This document shows positions 1 through 10,253 of a stretch of 64,000 bases of DNA, in pieces. The first letter of the stretch is position 1, and each line of letters opens with the position of its first letter. Location: assembly GCA_017871115.1 (NCBI GenBank), contig JAFCIZ010000006.1:806001-870000 (forward strand), given 5' to 3'. The stretch comes from Cunninghamella blakesleeana. Taxonomy: Eukaryota > Mucoromycota > Mucoromycetes > Mucorales > Cunninghamellaceae. The position numbers and the translations under genes are program-made. The notes beneath the pieces are model-generated. The model searched no databases. It was not told the origin of the DNA and worked only from the letters and a program-made list of their open reading frames with translations.

Positions 1-67
1 TCAATCCATCTTTTTATTATTATCAATATTGATATACTTTTTGCTTATTTTATTTATTTTTATTTAG

Positions 68-250
68 CCATTCTTCCGATTAGATTCCAAATTAAAATTG
101 AGTCTGGAACATTTTGATTCATACTATTTTCCTGGGAAAGTTAGCATTACTTACGCAAAAAACTCTTCAGATTTAGCTAGAGTTGCTAATATTTTAAATA
201 AAACGTAAGTAATAATTATATGATGTATGCAATATAGATGTTCTGATTCG

Positions 251-295
<45 letters not shown>

Positions 296-519
296 TTTAA
301 TTGCTCGTTACAAAAATAAACGTTTAGCAGTATCAGCAAGCGTTCACAATCATGGTAATGATTTGTATTTTATATACAAATATATAAATAAGATGAAAAA
401 TCTGATGACAATAAAACTATATTAGTAATATATCGTTATTCTTATTTATTTATTTTTATAGGTGTAGACCGTCGATTTTATGAACGCGGGAATGAGGTAA
501 TATAGAAATATAAAGACAA

Positions 520-550
<31 letters not shown>

Positions 551-1029
551 CCTTTCATTATTATTGTTATATTTAGGTACATATGAAAGAATTACAAAAC
601 TTTGTAACCGAAGGGATGCAGCATCATTGTTATGGATATATTGGATGCGTTACTATTGTAAATGGTGGTAGAAGTGCTTTGATATATAAAAAGAATAATA
701 ACAATAACATGGATGGTGTTAGTAATAGTAACATCAACAATACAGAAGGAGTAAAATTAATATTTAACCCAACGGAACAAGGAAAATGGTACAAGAAGAG
801 GAAAGAGTGTGTACGAGTACGATCAGCTTTTAGTAATTTTACTGGTTTTAAAAGTATAAAATCATTTGATCATCAAGATCCAGCACTTCCTGTTTATGCC
901 TTTGATGATCTTCCTACCTATAATGAAGCGAATTCATTTTCAGGCAACGTCACTCGTAAATACATAAAATACAGTCGTTTTACCTATGCTAAATACAGAG
1001 ATTATAATTCTTCATCAGTGGCGTATTGA
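68..1029 (+). CDS. 3' end of an unrecognised gene (partial, at least 4 exons)
   Basis: Four exons join in phase: 68-204, 296-354, 462-496 and 577-1029, each bounded by GT..AG. The gene starts before the window; bases 1-67 look like intron, ending in a T-rich stretch and TTTAG. The visible C-terminal part is about 232 residues. It is globular at first (LEHFDSYYFPGKVSITYAKN, then KRLAVSASVHNHGVDRRFYE), has an Asn-rich insert around base 690-745, and ends in Tyr-rich sequence with stop TGA at 1027-1029. I do not recognise the family and propose no function. The exon chain is well supported because every junction keeps one open frame; the identity is unknown. Confidence 0.7.
253..292. repeat. (TA)n microsatellite inside an intron
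   Basis: About 20 uninterrupted TA units lie directly before the 3' splice site (ACAG at 292-295) of the first complete intron. Similar TA tracts occur in many other introns here, for example near 525-545, 7577-7594, 11398-11427, 11694-11717, 21005-21029 and 43861-43887. Confidence 0.9.
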
Positions 1030-2291
1030 TTTGACTTAGCATTTATATTATTATTTTACTATTATTTTAATTAATATTTAATATATAATCAATTTCCTTT
1101 TTTTTATTCTAATTTTTCTAATAAAAAAGAAAAAATCTGTATTCTTTTTTTTAAAATTTTTTTACAGAATTATCCACTCCTAATTGGAAAGATTACCACT
1201 ACAAGAATACTATTATGTATTTTTTTTTTTAAGTACAATTTTTTTTTTTCCTTTTTCTTTATGAGCCATAATAAAATAATCATATTAGTTATAAATGAAG
1301 AACTTTTTTATTATTAAAAAAATAGTATAAAAACAATTAATGTATGCATGTAATTCGTTACATAGTATACTATAAATGGCCAGAACCAGAATAATATAGG
1401 ATCATCGCCAAGAAAATGTAGTAGTAGTAGCCAACAGTAGTTATTATAAAAGATAGCCGCGAGCGAGAATTTATAAAAAAATTAAGCAAGAATAATAAAT
1501 ATTTCTATTTTATTAATTCAAAGAAAATAATTTTATAGATTAGTTTCAGTATATAACAAAAAATGTATATTTCATAATTAATAATAATAAAAATAATATT
1601 TTTAACATAAAAAGAAAAAACGCTTGCTAAAATTTAAAAAACACCGCCAGGGATTATACAAAATTAGATAAATACATCTACTTTATTAATTCAAAAAGTA
1701 AAAAAGTATATACATACATATAGATTAAATTACTACACTACACTATAATATACAGATAAATGTATATGAATAATAAAAGTACTATTTATCATGAAAGAAA
1801 CAACATTCAACATACAGAATATAATCGAAAAATAAATCTAAAATTGATTTTTAATAAAAAAGCAAAATGATGTCGCCTATTTTTTTATGGGCTCCTTATT
1901 TTTCTTTTACTCAAGTTATTGGTGTATTAGTTTTCTTTTTAAAATGAAATATGTATAGAAAAAAAAGTAAAAGGGAAGAATTAAAATATCTAGATTTCAT
2001 TTTATGTCCCAAATAACCCACAGCATCTGCCAGATAAAAAAAACCTAGTTTAAATTCATATTAACCCAAGTTTTTTCTTTATTATCCATTTAAAAAAAGG
2101 GTGCCTAATTTTTTTTATATATTTATGTTTGTTTGTTGCTTTTGCTATGCATAAAATTCTACTTTTATTTTAAATAATTAAATAAATGAAAGAGAGATGG
2201 TATAAAAAATATGAAATGTGTATGGGAATGTATGAAATATTATAATGTATAAATAATTAAATAAAGATACTTGTTTTAAAAAAATAATAAC
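1030..2291. other. Intergenic, convergent 3' flanks
   Basis: This lies between two convergently transcribed genes. It is very A+T-rich with many poly-A and poly-T runs. No open frame of coding character was seen. Two similar segments, about 1485-1530 and 1665-1705, both contain ACTTTATTAATTCAAA-like sequence and may be an old duplication. Confidence 0.6.
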
Positions 2292-3439
2292 CTATTTTGA
2301 ATTAGACAGTTTTTTATAAATGGATTCTAAAAGAAGAATATCTTGATTATCTAACAGATCAGTGGGTAATTGTAAAGGTTTTGAGGGATCTAAAATAATT
2401 TTTGGTCTAGAAGCTGATGAAAAGGAACTAGAAGAAGAGGAAGAGGAAGGTACAGCAGTGGATATAGATAAATCTTGACTATTTTGACTTTTATGTTGAT
2501 TTGTATTTTTATTTTTTTCATTATCATCATCATCGTCATTATTCATATCAATAATAATATCTTGATCTACAGTAGTAGCTGTTGAAGAAGAATGATGAGA
2601 AGGTGCTGGTATAATATTTTTTAAACAAGGAGCTGAAATAGTAGTTGAATTAGGTCGCCACCAATAATTAGGGTATTTACGATCCAAATTATTTACAAGA
2701 CAAGCAATAACGATTTGAACTGCTGCTGACATTGCAATTACACCGATATAATACCAACCCATATCAATAACTTTTTGATCAACTGTGGCAATTAAAGCTG
2801 TAGCACCACCTGGAGGATGTACTGTAATAGTCAATTGCATCAATACAATAGTAATTCCTACTGCTGTTGCTCCAGCTACCCATTGTACAATTTCTTGTTG
2901 TTCTTTGGATGCCCATACAATTCCAGGTAATTGTGTAAATAATTTACTAATAATCACACCTACTAAAGCACCTATAACATGGCCAAAAAATGCATTACGT
3001 GGTTGAGCTAATGGAACATCGATACTACCGTAAAGTAAAACAGCTGATGCACCCTATTTTTTTAAAATAAATAAATAAATAAAAAATAATAATAAAAGTA
3101 AAATATAAATATAAATAAATCAAATCAAATAAATAAATAAATAAATAAATAGGCAAGTGGTTCCTTTATATATATATTGGTATATAATTCAATTTATAAA
3201 TGAGAACATGAATGGGAACTTACAAAACTTGCAACAACGATTGGTGAATGATAAGCTTGTAACTGAGGGCTATATGTACCAATAATTTCTAAAACTGCAA
3301 TACCTAACCAAGCAGCCAAAAACGTCCAAAAGCAATTTCTCCAAGTTGGTAAACTTTTTTTAGGTGAATTGGAAGGTGGTCGATAACCTAAAAATCGAGA
3401 TAATCCAGTTGGTAAAGAGGATAATTGAAAGCTTTTCAT
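2292..3439 (-). CDS. HPP-family integral membrane protein
   Basis: Two exons (3439-3224 and 3053-2292) join in phase 0 and give 325 residues. The N-terminal third contains a hydrophobic helix (CFWTFLAAWLGIAVLEIIG). Exon 2 opens with GASAVLLYGSIDVPLAQPRN and later carries ITVHPPGGATAL, which is the signature region of the HPP family (Pfam HPP) with its four-helix bundle. After the last helix the sequence becomes a hydrophilic Asp/Asn/Ser-rich tail of roughly 130 residues, including a run of Ser. HPP proteins are membrane proteins; a plant member has been linked to plastid nitrite transport, but the function in fungi is unclear. The start ATG at 3437-3439 is the first in frame after an A/T-rich leader. 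Family assignment is firm; substrate is unknown. Confidence 0.88.
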
Positions 3440-3969
3440 TTGTAAAAAAAAATCTAATCAAATAATGATAAGATAAGATTTTTTGTTTATAAAAAAAAAG
3501 AGAAGGGAAAAGAGAAGGAAAATTTTTTATATTTTTTTGGATGGGAAAAAAAAAAAAATATTTATAATTGAAGCGGAGAATTTTATTGGCTAAATTTTTT
3601 TTATTTGTTATTCCCAAAATGGAAAGCCACAGAAAAAAAATACAAGAAGTGTATATTAATTTTATCAAAACATATAATTTATTGGCAGTAGTATATATAT
3701 ATATTAATTTTAAAATCCTTAAATATTTCTTTATTTATCATATATATATATATATATATATACATATATATAATTGACTATATATGGATTATAAAAATGG
3801 ATTATAAATACAGTTCTTCAGTTTTTTTTTTTTGTATTACAGCAACTATTATTATCTGATTAGATTATTAATAAACCTATAGAATGGCGTTTTTTTTTTT
3901 TATTATTTTTTTTTTTTTTTTTTTTGAGTTTTGTACAATGATTATTTTATTTCTATTTTATTGGCGTGA
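3440..3969. other. Intergenic, upstream of the HPP gene
   Basis: This holds the presumed promoter of the HPP gene and the 3' flank of the BAG-like gene, both on the minus strand. It has a TA microsatellite around 3740-3770 and long T runs at about 3820-3925. No gene was seen. Confidence 0.6.
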
Positions 3970-5676
3970 TTATGCGATGACTGGAACACGATCTCTTCTT
4001 TTTTTATGACGATGTTTTTTATTAGGTTTTTTTTGTTGTCGCTGGTTATCATTTTGTTTTCTTGTTTCTTTTTCCCATTCTTGTTGTTTATGATGATCCA
4101 ATTGTTCCAAGATAGTTTCGGCTTTACGAATAATTTGGCGACGTTGGTTTCGGATGATTAAGTTGCCATCTGACAAAATATTATCCAGTTGTAACATGCA
4201 CCGTACTATATCATCTTCATAACCTAAAAATGCTCTATTGTCTGGTGTATTACCATCTAAAAATAATTTACCTTGATCATTCATTTGATATTGTAATGGT
4301 AGATTTATTACTTGATCATGATGTTCATTATACAGTTGATCTATACGCTGGTCTATTTCTTTTAATTTTTTGATTTTTTCCATTGCTTCTTGATCTTGTT
4401 CATTTTCTTCTTCCTCTTGTGCAAGTTGATTTTCTGTATCCATTTCTTCTAGCTCTTTCTCTTTCTTATTTTGTTCTTCAGGTGGTGTTGGCGTGGAAGT
4501 ATGAACTAATTGATTCAAAACGTCTTCTAAAGAGGTGACATGATCAGGTAATAAAGGCTTTTCTTCTTTTTTATTATTATTATTTTGCTGCTGAGGTTGA
4601 ATTATGTCTGAATCAGTGAATGTTTCAGCACCCTTGTTTTCTTCTTCTTGTTTTTCCATTTCACTTTGTTTCTGTAAAAATGGTAATATATCAGAGAACG
4701 TTTGTTGATTATATTCGTCATCAATTGGAGCCATTTGATGAGAAGGAGGTTCATAGTCACTAATAGGACCTGTTTGGCGAGATAATGGATTAAATTCACT
4801 AACAGGTGCTGTTTGACGAGATAGTGGATTAAATTCACTAACGGGTGCTGTTTGACGATAAAGTGGATTGAATTCACTAACAGGTGCTGTTTGACGATAA
4901 AGAGGTTCATACTCTTCTTGATGTTGTTGCTGACCATCAACTTTTGATAATTTTTTTTCTTCTTCTTGACGTTGATGTTTTTCAAATAGCAATCTGAGTA
5001 ATTCTTCCAATTGTTGAGATTGGTATCGTCCATAATCATCACCATCACCTTCTTCTTCTTCATCGCCGTCGTCGCTCACTCCTTGTTCATATTCTTCACC
5101 ATGGCGTTCTTCTTCATTATCTTGTTGCTGTTGATTCGCCTGTTCATTAAGCTGTACAGCCAAAGGTTCTTCTTCAACAGATTTGCTTTTAACTACCTGA
5201 GAAAGCGGTTCAGAAGGTGTTAATACTGTTTTTAGTTGCTGAACTTCAGGTAATTGGGTAGCTTTACTTTCTTTATTATTGCCATATTCTTTTTCTTCCT
5301 CTTGTTTTTCTTCTTGTTGTTGTTGATCTTGCAAGAATTGATTAAAGGCTAATTGAGCACGACGCTGTTCTAAAGCACAAATAAGTTTAGCACGGTCATA
5401 TTCATAGCATTGATCATGATATTGATGCAAAAGATGTTGAAGTTGAGTAGCGCGCTGTCTTCTATGTTCTAGCTTTAAAAGTCGAATGTTATTTAAAGCT
5501 CTTGCCAAACGTAACTGAGCATGTTGGTTTTCTTGAAGAAATGCTTGTCTTTTTTGGAAATATTCTAATAAAGCTTGAATTTGTAAATAATCGTCCAAAG
5601 TTAAAACGCGTTGTAATTGAATCACTCTAGGATGGATTATTATTTGCGTTGTGTATATTTCATTTTCTGAATACAT
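3970..5676 (-). CDS. Gln/Glu-rich protein with C-terminal BAG-like domain
   Basis: A single open frame of 568 residues with no intron needed. The first ~130 residues are helical and Gln/Leu/Arg-rich (coiled-coil character). The middle is strongly acidic and Gln-rich and contains five 13-residue tandem repeats (type RQTAPVSEFNPLY). Near the C-terminus, roughly residues 490-535, the pattern VRCMLQLDNILSDGN, then RNQRRQIIRKAETILEQLD, matches the third-helix pattern of BAG domains, which bind the Hsp70 nucleotide-binding domain as exchange factors. The protein ends with a Lys/Arg-rich tail (KKPNKKHRHKKRRDR) that could be a nuclear signal. The BAG call rests on pattern only; an Hsp70 co-chaperone role is an inference. 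Confidence 0.72.
   Translation of the reverse strand: MYSENEIYTTQIIIHPRVIQLQRVLTLDDYLQIQALLEYFQKRQAFLQENQHAQLRLARALNNIRLLKLEHRRQRATQLQHLLHQYHDQCYEYDRAKLICALEQRRAQLAFNQFLQDQQQQEEKQEEEKEYGNNKESKATQLPEVQQLKTVLTPSEPLSQVVKSKSVEEEPLAVQLNEQANQQQQDNEEERHGEEYEQGVSDDGDEEEEGDGDDYGRYQSQQLEELLRLLFEKHQRQEEEKKLSKVDGQQQHQEEYEPLYRQTAPVSEFNPLYRQTAPVSEFNPLSRQTAPVSEFNPLSRQTGPISDYEPPSHQMAPIDDEYNQQTFSDILPFLQKQSEMEKQEEENKGAETFTDSDIIQPQQQNNNNKKEEKPLLPDHVTSLEDVLNQLVHTSTPTPPEEQNKKEKELEEMDTENQLAQEEEENEQDQEAMEKIKKLKEIDQRIDQLYNEHHDQVINLPLQYQMNDQGKLFLDGNTPDNRAFLGYEDDIVRCMLQLDNILSDGNLIIRNQRRQIIRKAETILEQLDHHKQQEWEKETRKQNDNQRQQKKPNKKHRHKKRRDRVPVIA
4727..4921 (-). repeat. 39-bp tandem coding repeat (5 units)
   Basis: On the plus strand, units start near 4727, 4766, 4805, 4844 and 4883, exactly 39 bases apart. 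They encode 13-residue units of the type RQTAPVSEFNPLY. The three central units are nearly identical and the outer ones are diverged (SHQMAPI at one end). Confidence 0.9.
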
Positions 5677-6077
5677 TGTTACGTTTAATAATTGATTAGT
5701 TTTATGTTTGTCTAAATATATAAGTATATAAACTGAAAGAAAAAGTAGAAAAAAAATGCGTTCGATTTTATTTATGCTTTAATAAAGTGACGAGCTGGGA
5801 TTAAAATTTTAAACAGGAAAATATAAGTTTTTCTAAAGTTTATTAAAAAAGAAGAAAGAAACAAAGAAAAATGAACTGGATTTAAATTATATTTTTTTTT
5901 TTCTCTATAGACTAAGATTTTATTATGGTTGACTTTTGTTAGGTTGTATATGGTATAAATAAAAAAATTATCTTTATACTTGAATAAAAATACATGTCAA
6001 AAATTACTCTATAAATTATAAAGTCGTGAGGATTCAATAATAATAAACTAGTATAAGAGTAAATATTTGCACATTTT

Positions 6078-6109
<32 letters not shown>

Positions 6110-6957
6110 TATATTCATACGTATAAGAATAAAAAAAATGAATACATATGTACTTGTTCTCATAAAAAGTACTATTAAAAAGAGTTACTACAGGAACAAA
6201 AAAAGTTATTTAAGCAAACCCTGCATATATTAACGAGGTAACGACCTGAATGGATCAATATAACCATTTATAAATATATTAATATATATTCAGAGTCGAT
6301 TATATTTTATTACATCATAAATATACATCTATGTTTCACACTAAAAAGACTTATGCTGGTATAAATTAAGCGGAACATAAAAAGTAAAAAAAAAAAAAAT
6401 AATAGAAACACCATATGAAAACTAAAAAAATATGAGGTACTATAGCTTTTATAAGAGTTGATATTCAATGAATAGCACGTATATGAAATAAGGACAGGAT
6501 GTTCTATTTTAAAAGAAACTTGATGACTTCTTTATTTATTTATTTATTTATTTGAGCGATTTAAGATGATCTTTTATATGGTTTTTTTAAATATAGGTAT
6601 TTAATCAAAGGGGGAAACTTTTTATTAAAGTTTTTATTTTTGCCAATTACATCCGGTGAGTTCCATTAATTTTCACTTCAAAAAGGTTTTTGTTTTTAAG
6701 TAAACTTTCAATTCCGGTGAAGTAAAAAAAAATATAAATTTCTCTTTTATTTGATATGATAATATGGTACATAACATAATATAAAATATTATAATATATA
6801 ATTACCTTAATGGAGGATAATCACCATGGTCTATCATTGATTATAGAGCTATTATAAATAATATACGTATATATATAATATTATATAGCTCATTTCACAT
6901 GTTTTAGGTTATTTAAAAGTGGATCTATATGGATGGAACATATCGGAAACCACATAA

Positions 6958-6970
6958 CCGCTTGCTTCCG
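6958..6970 (+). promoter_or_regulatory. CCG-N7-CCG direct repeat, candidate zinc-cluster site
   Basis: Two CCG triplets separated by seven bases lie about 250 bases upstream of the PEPCK ATG, with a CGG at 6944-6946. Fungal Zn2Cys6 activators (in yeast Cat8/Sip4 for gluconeogenic genes) bind CCG-type half sites. The match to the yeast carbon-source element is only partial, so this is a suggestion. Confidence 0.3.
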
Positions 6971-7036
6971 AATAATTTTCACTACTCCTTGATTCCATGG
7001 AATAGGTATCAAATTATATGATTGGATCAATTCTAT

Positions 7037-7043
7037 GGCGGGG
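7037..7043 (+). promoter_or_regulatory. GGCGGGG, candidate Mig1/CreA carbon-repression site
   Basis: A GCGGGG core lies about 170 bases before the PEPCK start codon. C2H2 repressors of the Mig1/CreA family bind this core and repress gluconeogenic genes on glucose. It stands out in such A+T-rich DNA. Binding is not shown. Confidence 0.35.
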
Positions 7044-7094
7044 TTTTTTTTAGTGCCATTTGCCCTCCGTAATGTGGAGTAAAAAAATCAAACT

Positions 7095-7102
7095 ATATAA
7101 AG
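7095..7102 (+). promoter_or_regulatory. Candidate TATA box of PEPCK
   Basis: TATATAAA lies about 112 bases upstream of the start codon. The surrounding DNA is rich in TA, so specificity is moderate, but position and sequence fit a highly expressed fungal gene. Confidence 0.4.
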
Positions 7103-7213
7103 AAAATTAATTTTTTGAACTTCCTTTCCGTTTTATTTTTTTAATTTTAATACATAATAAATTAATATATTTATTTTATTTTAATTATAATCTAATACAA
7201 TACAATAATAATA

Positions 7214-9413
7214 ATGGTTGCTACTCCTAGACCCGGATCTCCTTACCATGGACGCCCTGCTAGTTCATCTTCTATTCATACTAAAGTAGAAGAAGAATTA
7301 CACGATGTTGCTGGTATTGACTATGACAAAGTAAGAAAGAAAATAATGATAGAAATAAAACAATATTAAAGTATTTGTATTTAATATACCATTTTATTTT
7401 AATATACGATAGGTTACTATTAAACGTAATCCTTCTGTCGCTGTTTTATATGAAGAAGCTTTAACTTATGAACAAGGAACTGTTATTTCTTCTGCTGGTA
7501 AATAACTCATTATAATCAAAGAAAAAAAAAGAAAAAAGAAAAAAATAGTGAAAAAAAGATGAGGATACATATCATATATATATATATATATATATTATTT
7601 ACATCTTTTTTCTTTTATATACTTTAGGTGCTTTATGTGCTTATTCTGGTAAAAAGACCGGTCGTTCTCCTAAGGATAAGCGTATTGTTGAAGAAGAAAC
7701 CTCAAGCAAAGACGTTTGGTGGGGTGAAATCAACAAACCTACCTCTGAAAAGGTTTTCTCTATTAATCGTGAACGTGCTATTGATTACTTAAACACTCGT
7801 CCTCGTTTATACGTCTTTGACGGTTATGCTGGTTGGGATCCTAAATACCGTATCAAGGTTCGTGTCGTTGCTAGCCGTGCTTATCATTTATTATTCATGC
7901 GTAATATGTTAATCCGCCCTACTGAAGAAGAATTAGAAAACTATGGTACCCCTGATTTCACTATTTTCAATGCTGGTGAATTCCCTGCTAATCGTTATAC
8001 TACCGGTATGACCTCTACTACTTCTGTTTCTGTTAACTTCAAGAGACACGAAATGGTTATTCTTGGTTCTGAATATGCTGGTGAAATGAAGAAAGGTGTA
8101 AGTAGTTCATGTCTTTTTTTACTTTTTTATTTTTTAAAAAAAATAGAGAATATTTATTTATATATTTCATTATTATTTATTTAGATCTTCACTGTTATGC
8201 ACTACTTGATGCCTAAGGCTGGTGTTTTATCTCTTCACTCATCTGCTAATGAAGGTCCTGATGGTGACGTTTCCTTATTCTTTGGTTTATCTGGTACTGG
8301 AAAGGTAATTATATATTTTTTATTTATTTATTTAATAATAAAGATATGGGATAAGGATAAAGGATAAAAAAAAAAAGAAAGAGAATGTAAACGTCATTAT
8401 TTATTAAATTTTTATATTTATTTATTTATATTTATTTATTTATAGACTACTTTATCTGCTGATCCTAAGCGTAAATTAATTGGTGATGATGAACACTGTT
8501 GGTCTGATGATGGTGTCTTCAACATTGAAGGTGGCTGTTATGCCAAATGTATTGACCTTTCTGGTGAAAAGGAACCTGATATTTTCAATGCTATTCGTTT
8601 CGGTGCCATTCTTGAAAATGTTGTATTAGATGAAGAAACTCGTGAAGTCGATTACTCTGACGATTTCCTTACTGAAAATACTCGTTGTGCTTATCCTATT
8701 TATCATATTCCTAACGCCAAAATCCCTTGTGTTGGTGGTCACCCCAAGAATATTATCTTATTAACTTGTGATGCCTTTGGTGTTATTCCTCCTGTTTCTA
8801 AATTAACTCCAGAACAAGCTATGTATCACTTCATTTCCGGTTATACCACTAAGGGTAAGATTATTAATTAATAATATATATATAAAAAAGTGGCCATTTA
8901 TTTATTCTCTATTTTTTATTCTTATTTTTTTTTTTTTTCAAAATAGTTGCTGGCACTGAAGATGGTATTACTGAACCTACACCCACCTTCTCTGCCTGTT
9001 TCGGTGCTCCCTTCTTAGTCTTACATCCTCAACGTTATGCCTCCATGTTGGCTGAAAAGATGTCTCAACATAAAGCTAATGCTTGGTTAATCAATACTGG
9101 TTGGGTAGGTGCTGGTGCTGCTACAGGTGGTAAACGTTGTCCTCTTAAATACACTCGTGCCATCTTGGATGCTATTCATAGTGGAGAATTAGCTACTGCT
9201 GAATATGCTGATTATGACGTCTTTGGATTCAAGGTTCCTACTAAAGTATCTAATGTTCCTGATGAATTATTAGATCCTCGTAAAGTCTGGCAAGGTTCTG
9301 CTGAAGAATTCAATGCTTCTCTTCGTAAGGTTGCTGGTATGTTTAAAGACAACTTCAAGACTTACGAAGATCAAGCTGCTCCCGAAACTTTAGCTGCTGG
9401 TCCTCAACTCTAA
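7214..9413 (+). CDS. Phosphoenolpyruvate carboxykinase (ATP-type), with an apparent frameshift
   Basis: Converts oxaloacetate plus ATP to PEP, the first committed step of gluconeogenesis, in the cytosol. Six exons: 7214-7330, 7413-7497, 7628-8097, 8185-8304, 8446-8854, 8948-9413. Exon 3 carries [14 protein letters not shown]; exons 4-5 give the kinase-1a P-loop [16 protein letters not shown] followed by LIGDDEHCW, all diagnostic of ATP-dependent PEPCK. Repaired length would be about 555 residues, normal for the family. In the last exon the frame reads ..TPTFSAC up to base 9000, while GAPFLVLHP.. onward is in another frame: one T seems missing from the Phe codon at about 9000-9001. As written, translation would stop at TAG 9016-9018, losing some 130 residues. 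Either a sequence error or a real lesion. Carbon-source control is suggested by upstream sites. Confidence 0.93.
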
Positions 9414-10253
9414 TTTAATAATATTATTACTTTGTTACCCCAAAATGTTACTGAGCATTTAAATTTTATCATACTTTTTTTTTCTAAAAAAAAAATAACG
9501 CATTATCATCATTATTACTATTTTTTATTATTTTCATGTAACATAGTTCTCCTTTTTTATATCTCTCTCTTCCCTTTTTTTAGTTTTTCAATAAATTTCA
9601 TTCTTTTACTAAACGACTCATATACATTGACATAAATCGACAGCTAGCTTAAATTTTATTCCTTAAATATACCAGGCTAAAAAAAGAATAGAGTAAAAGA
9701 AAAAAGAAAAAATTTAAAAAATCAATGAATTACGTATATATATATATATATGATATAAAATAAATAGTTCATTTAAAATTATTATTATATGGAAGAACAT
9801 CGATAAATCATTTTTCAAAAAATATAGGCAAGTACTAGTTTTAATAAAAAAATAAATAAAAGTCGGTAAGTTGAAGAAGTTATGTGCCATTATTTTTATC
9901 AGTACACTAGTATTTGATATTAATGTTAATTAATGTTCCTTAGTTTAGTTATATTTATAAAAAAATAGCTATAATAAATGTACCTTTAAATATAAAAAAA
10001 CGTAATAAAATGTTATTAAGTGTAGATTTCTTTTTCTATGTTATAAAAATATCCATGTTGTGTGTGTACATAGTAATATCTTTCCCTAAAAGGTCAATTT
10101 TTTTTCCGCAGCGGGGTTTATTTTTTAAAAAAAAGAGTGAACAATTTTTTTTCCTTTTTTTTTTTTACAAATTGTATAAATATATATAATCATAAATATA
10201 TAAATACAAGCTCTATAAATTGTAAATATAAATATATGATAAGCGACTAAAAT
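9414..10253. other. Intergenic, PEPCK 3' flank and p44 promoter
   Basis: About 840 bases. It includes T-rich 3' flanking sequence, a TA tract near 9737-9751 and the upstream region of the p44 gene. No coding frame was seen. Confidence 0.6.

Larger units (their letters stand above)
5677..7213. other. Divergent intergenic region upstream of PEP carboxykinase
   Basis: About 1.5 kb between the divergently transcribed BAG-like gene and PEPCK. It contains an ATA repeat near 6083-6108 and many TA/poly-A tracts. The 270 bases nearest PEPCK are less A+T-biased and carry the candidate regulatory sites listed separately. No gene was seen. Confidence 0.6.

Noticed and set aside
4602..5223. Overlapping long frames in other frames of the BAG-like gene
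   Set aside because: They are shadows created by the Gln/Glu codon repeats and the 39-bp array; they lack any domain pattern.
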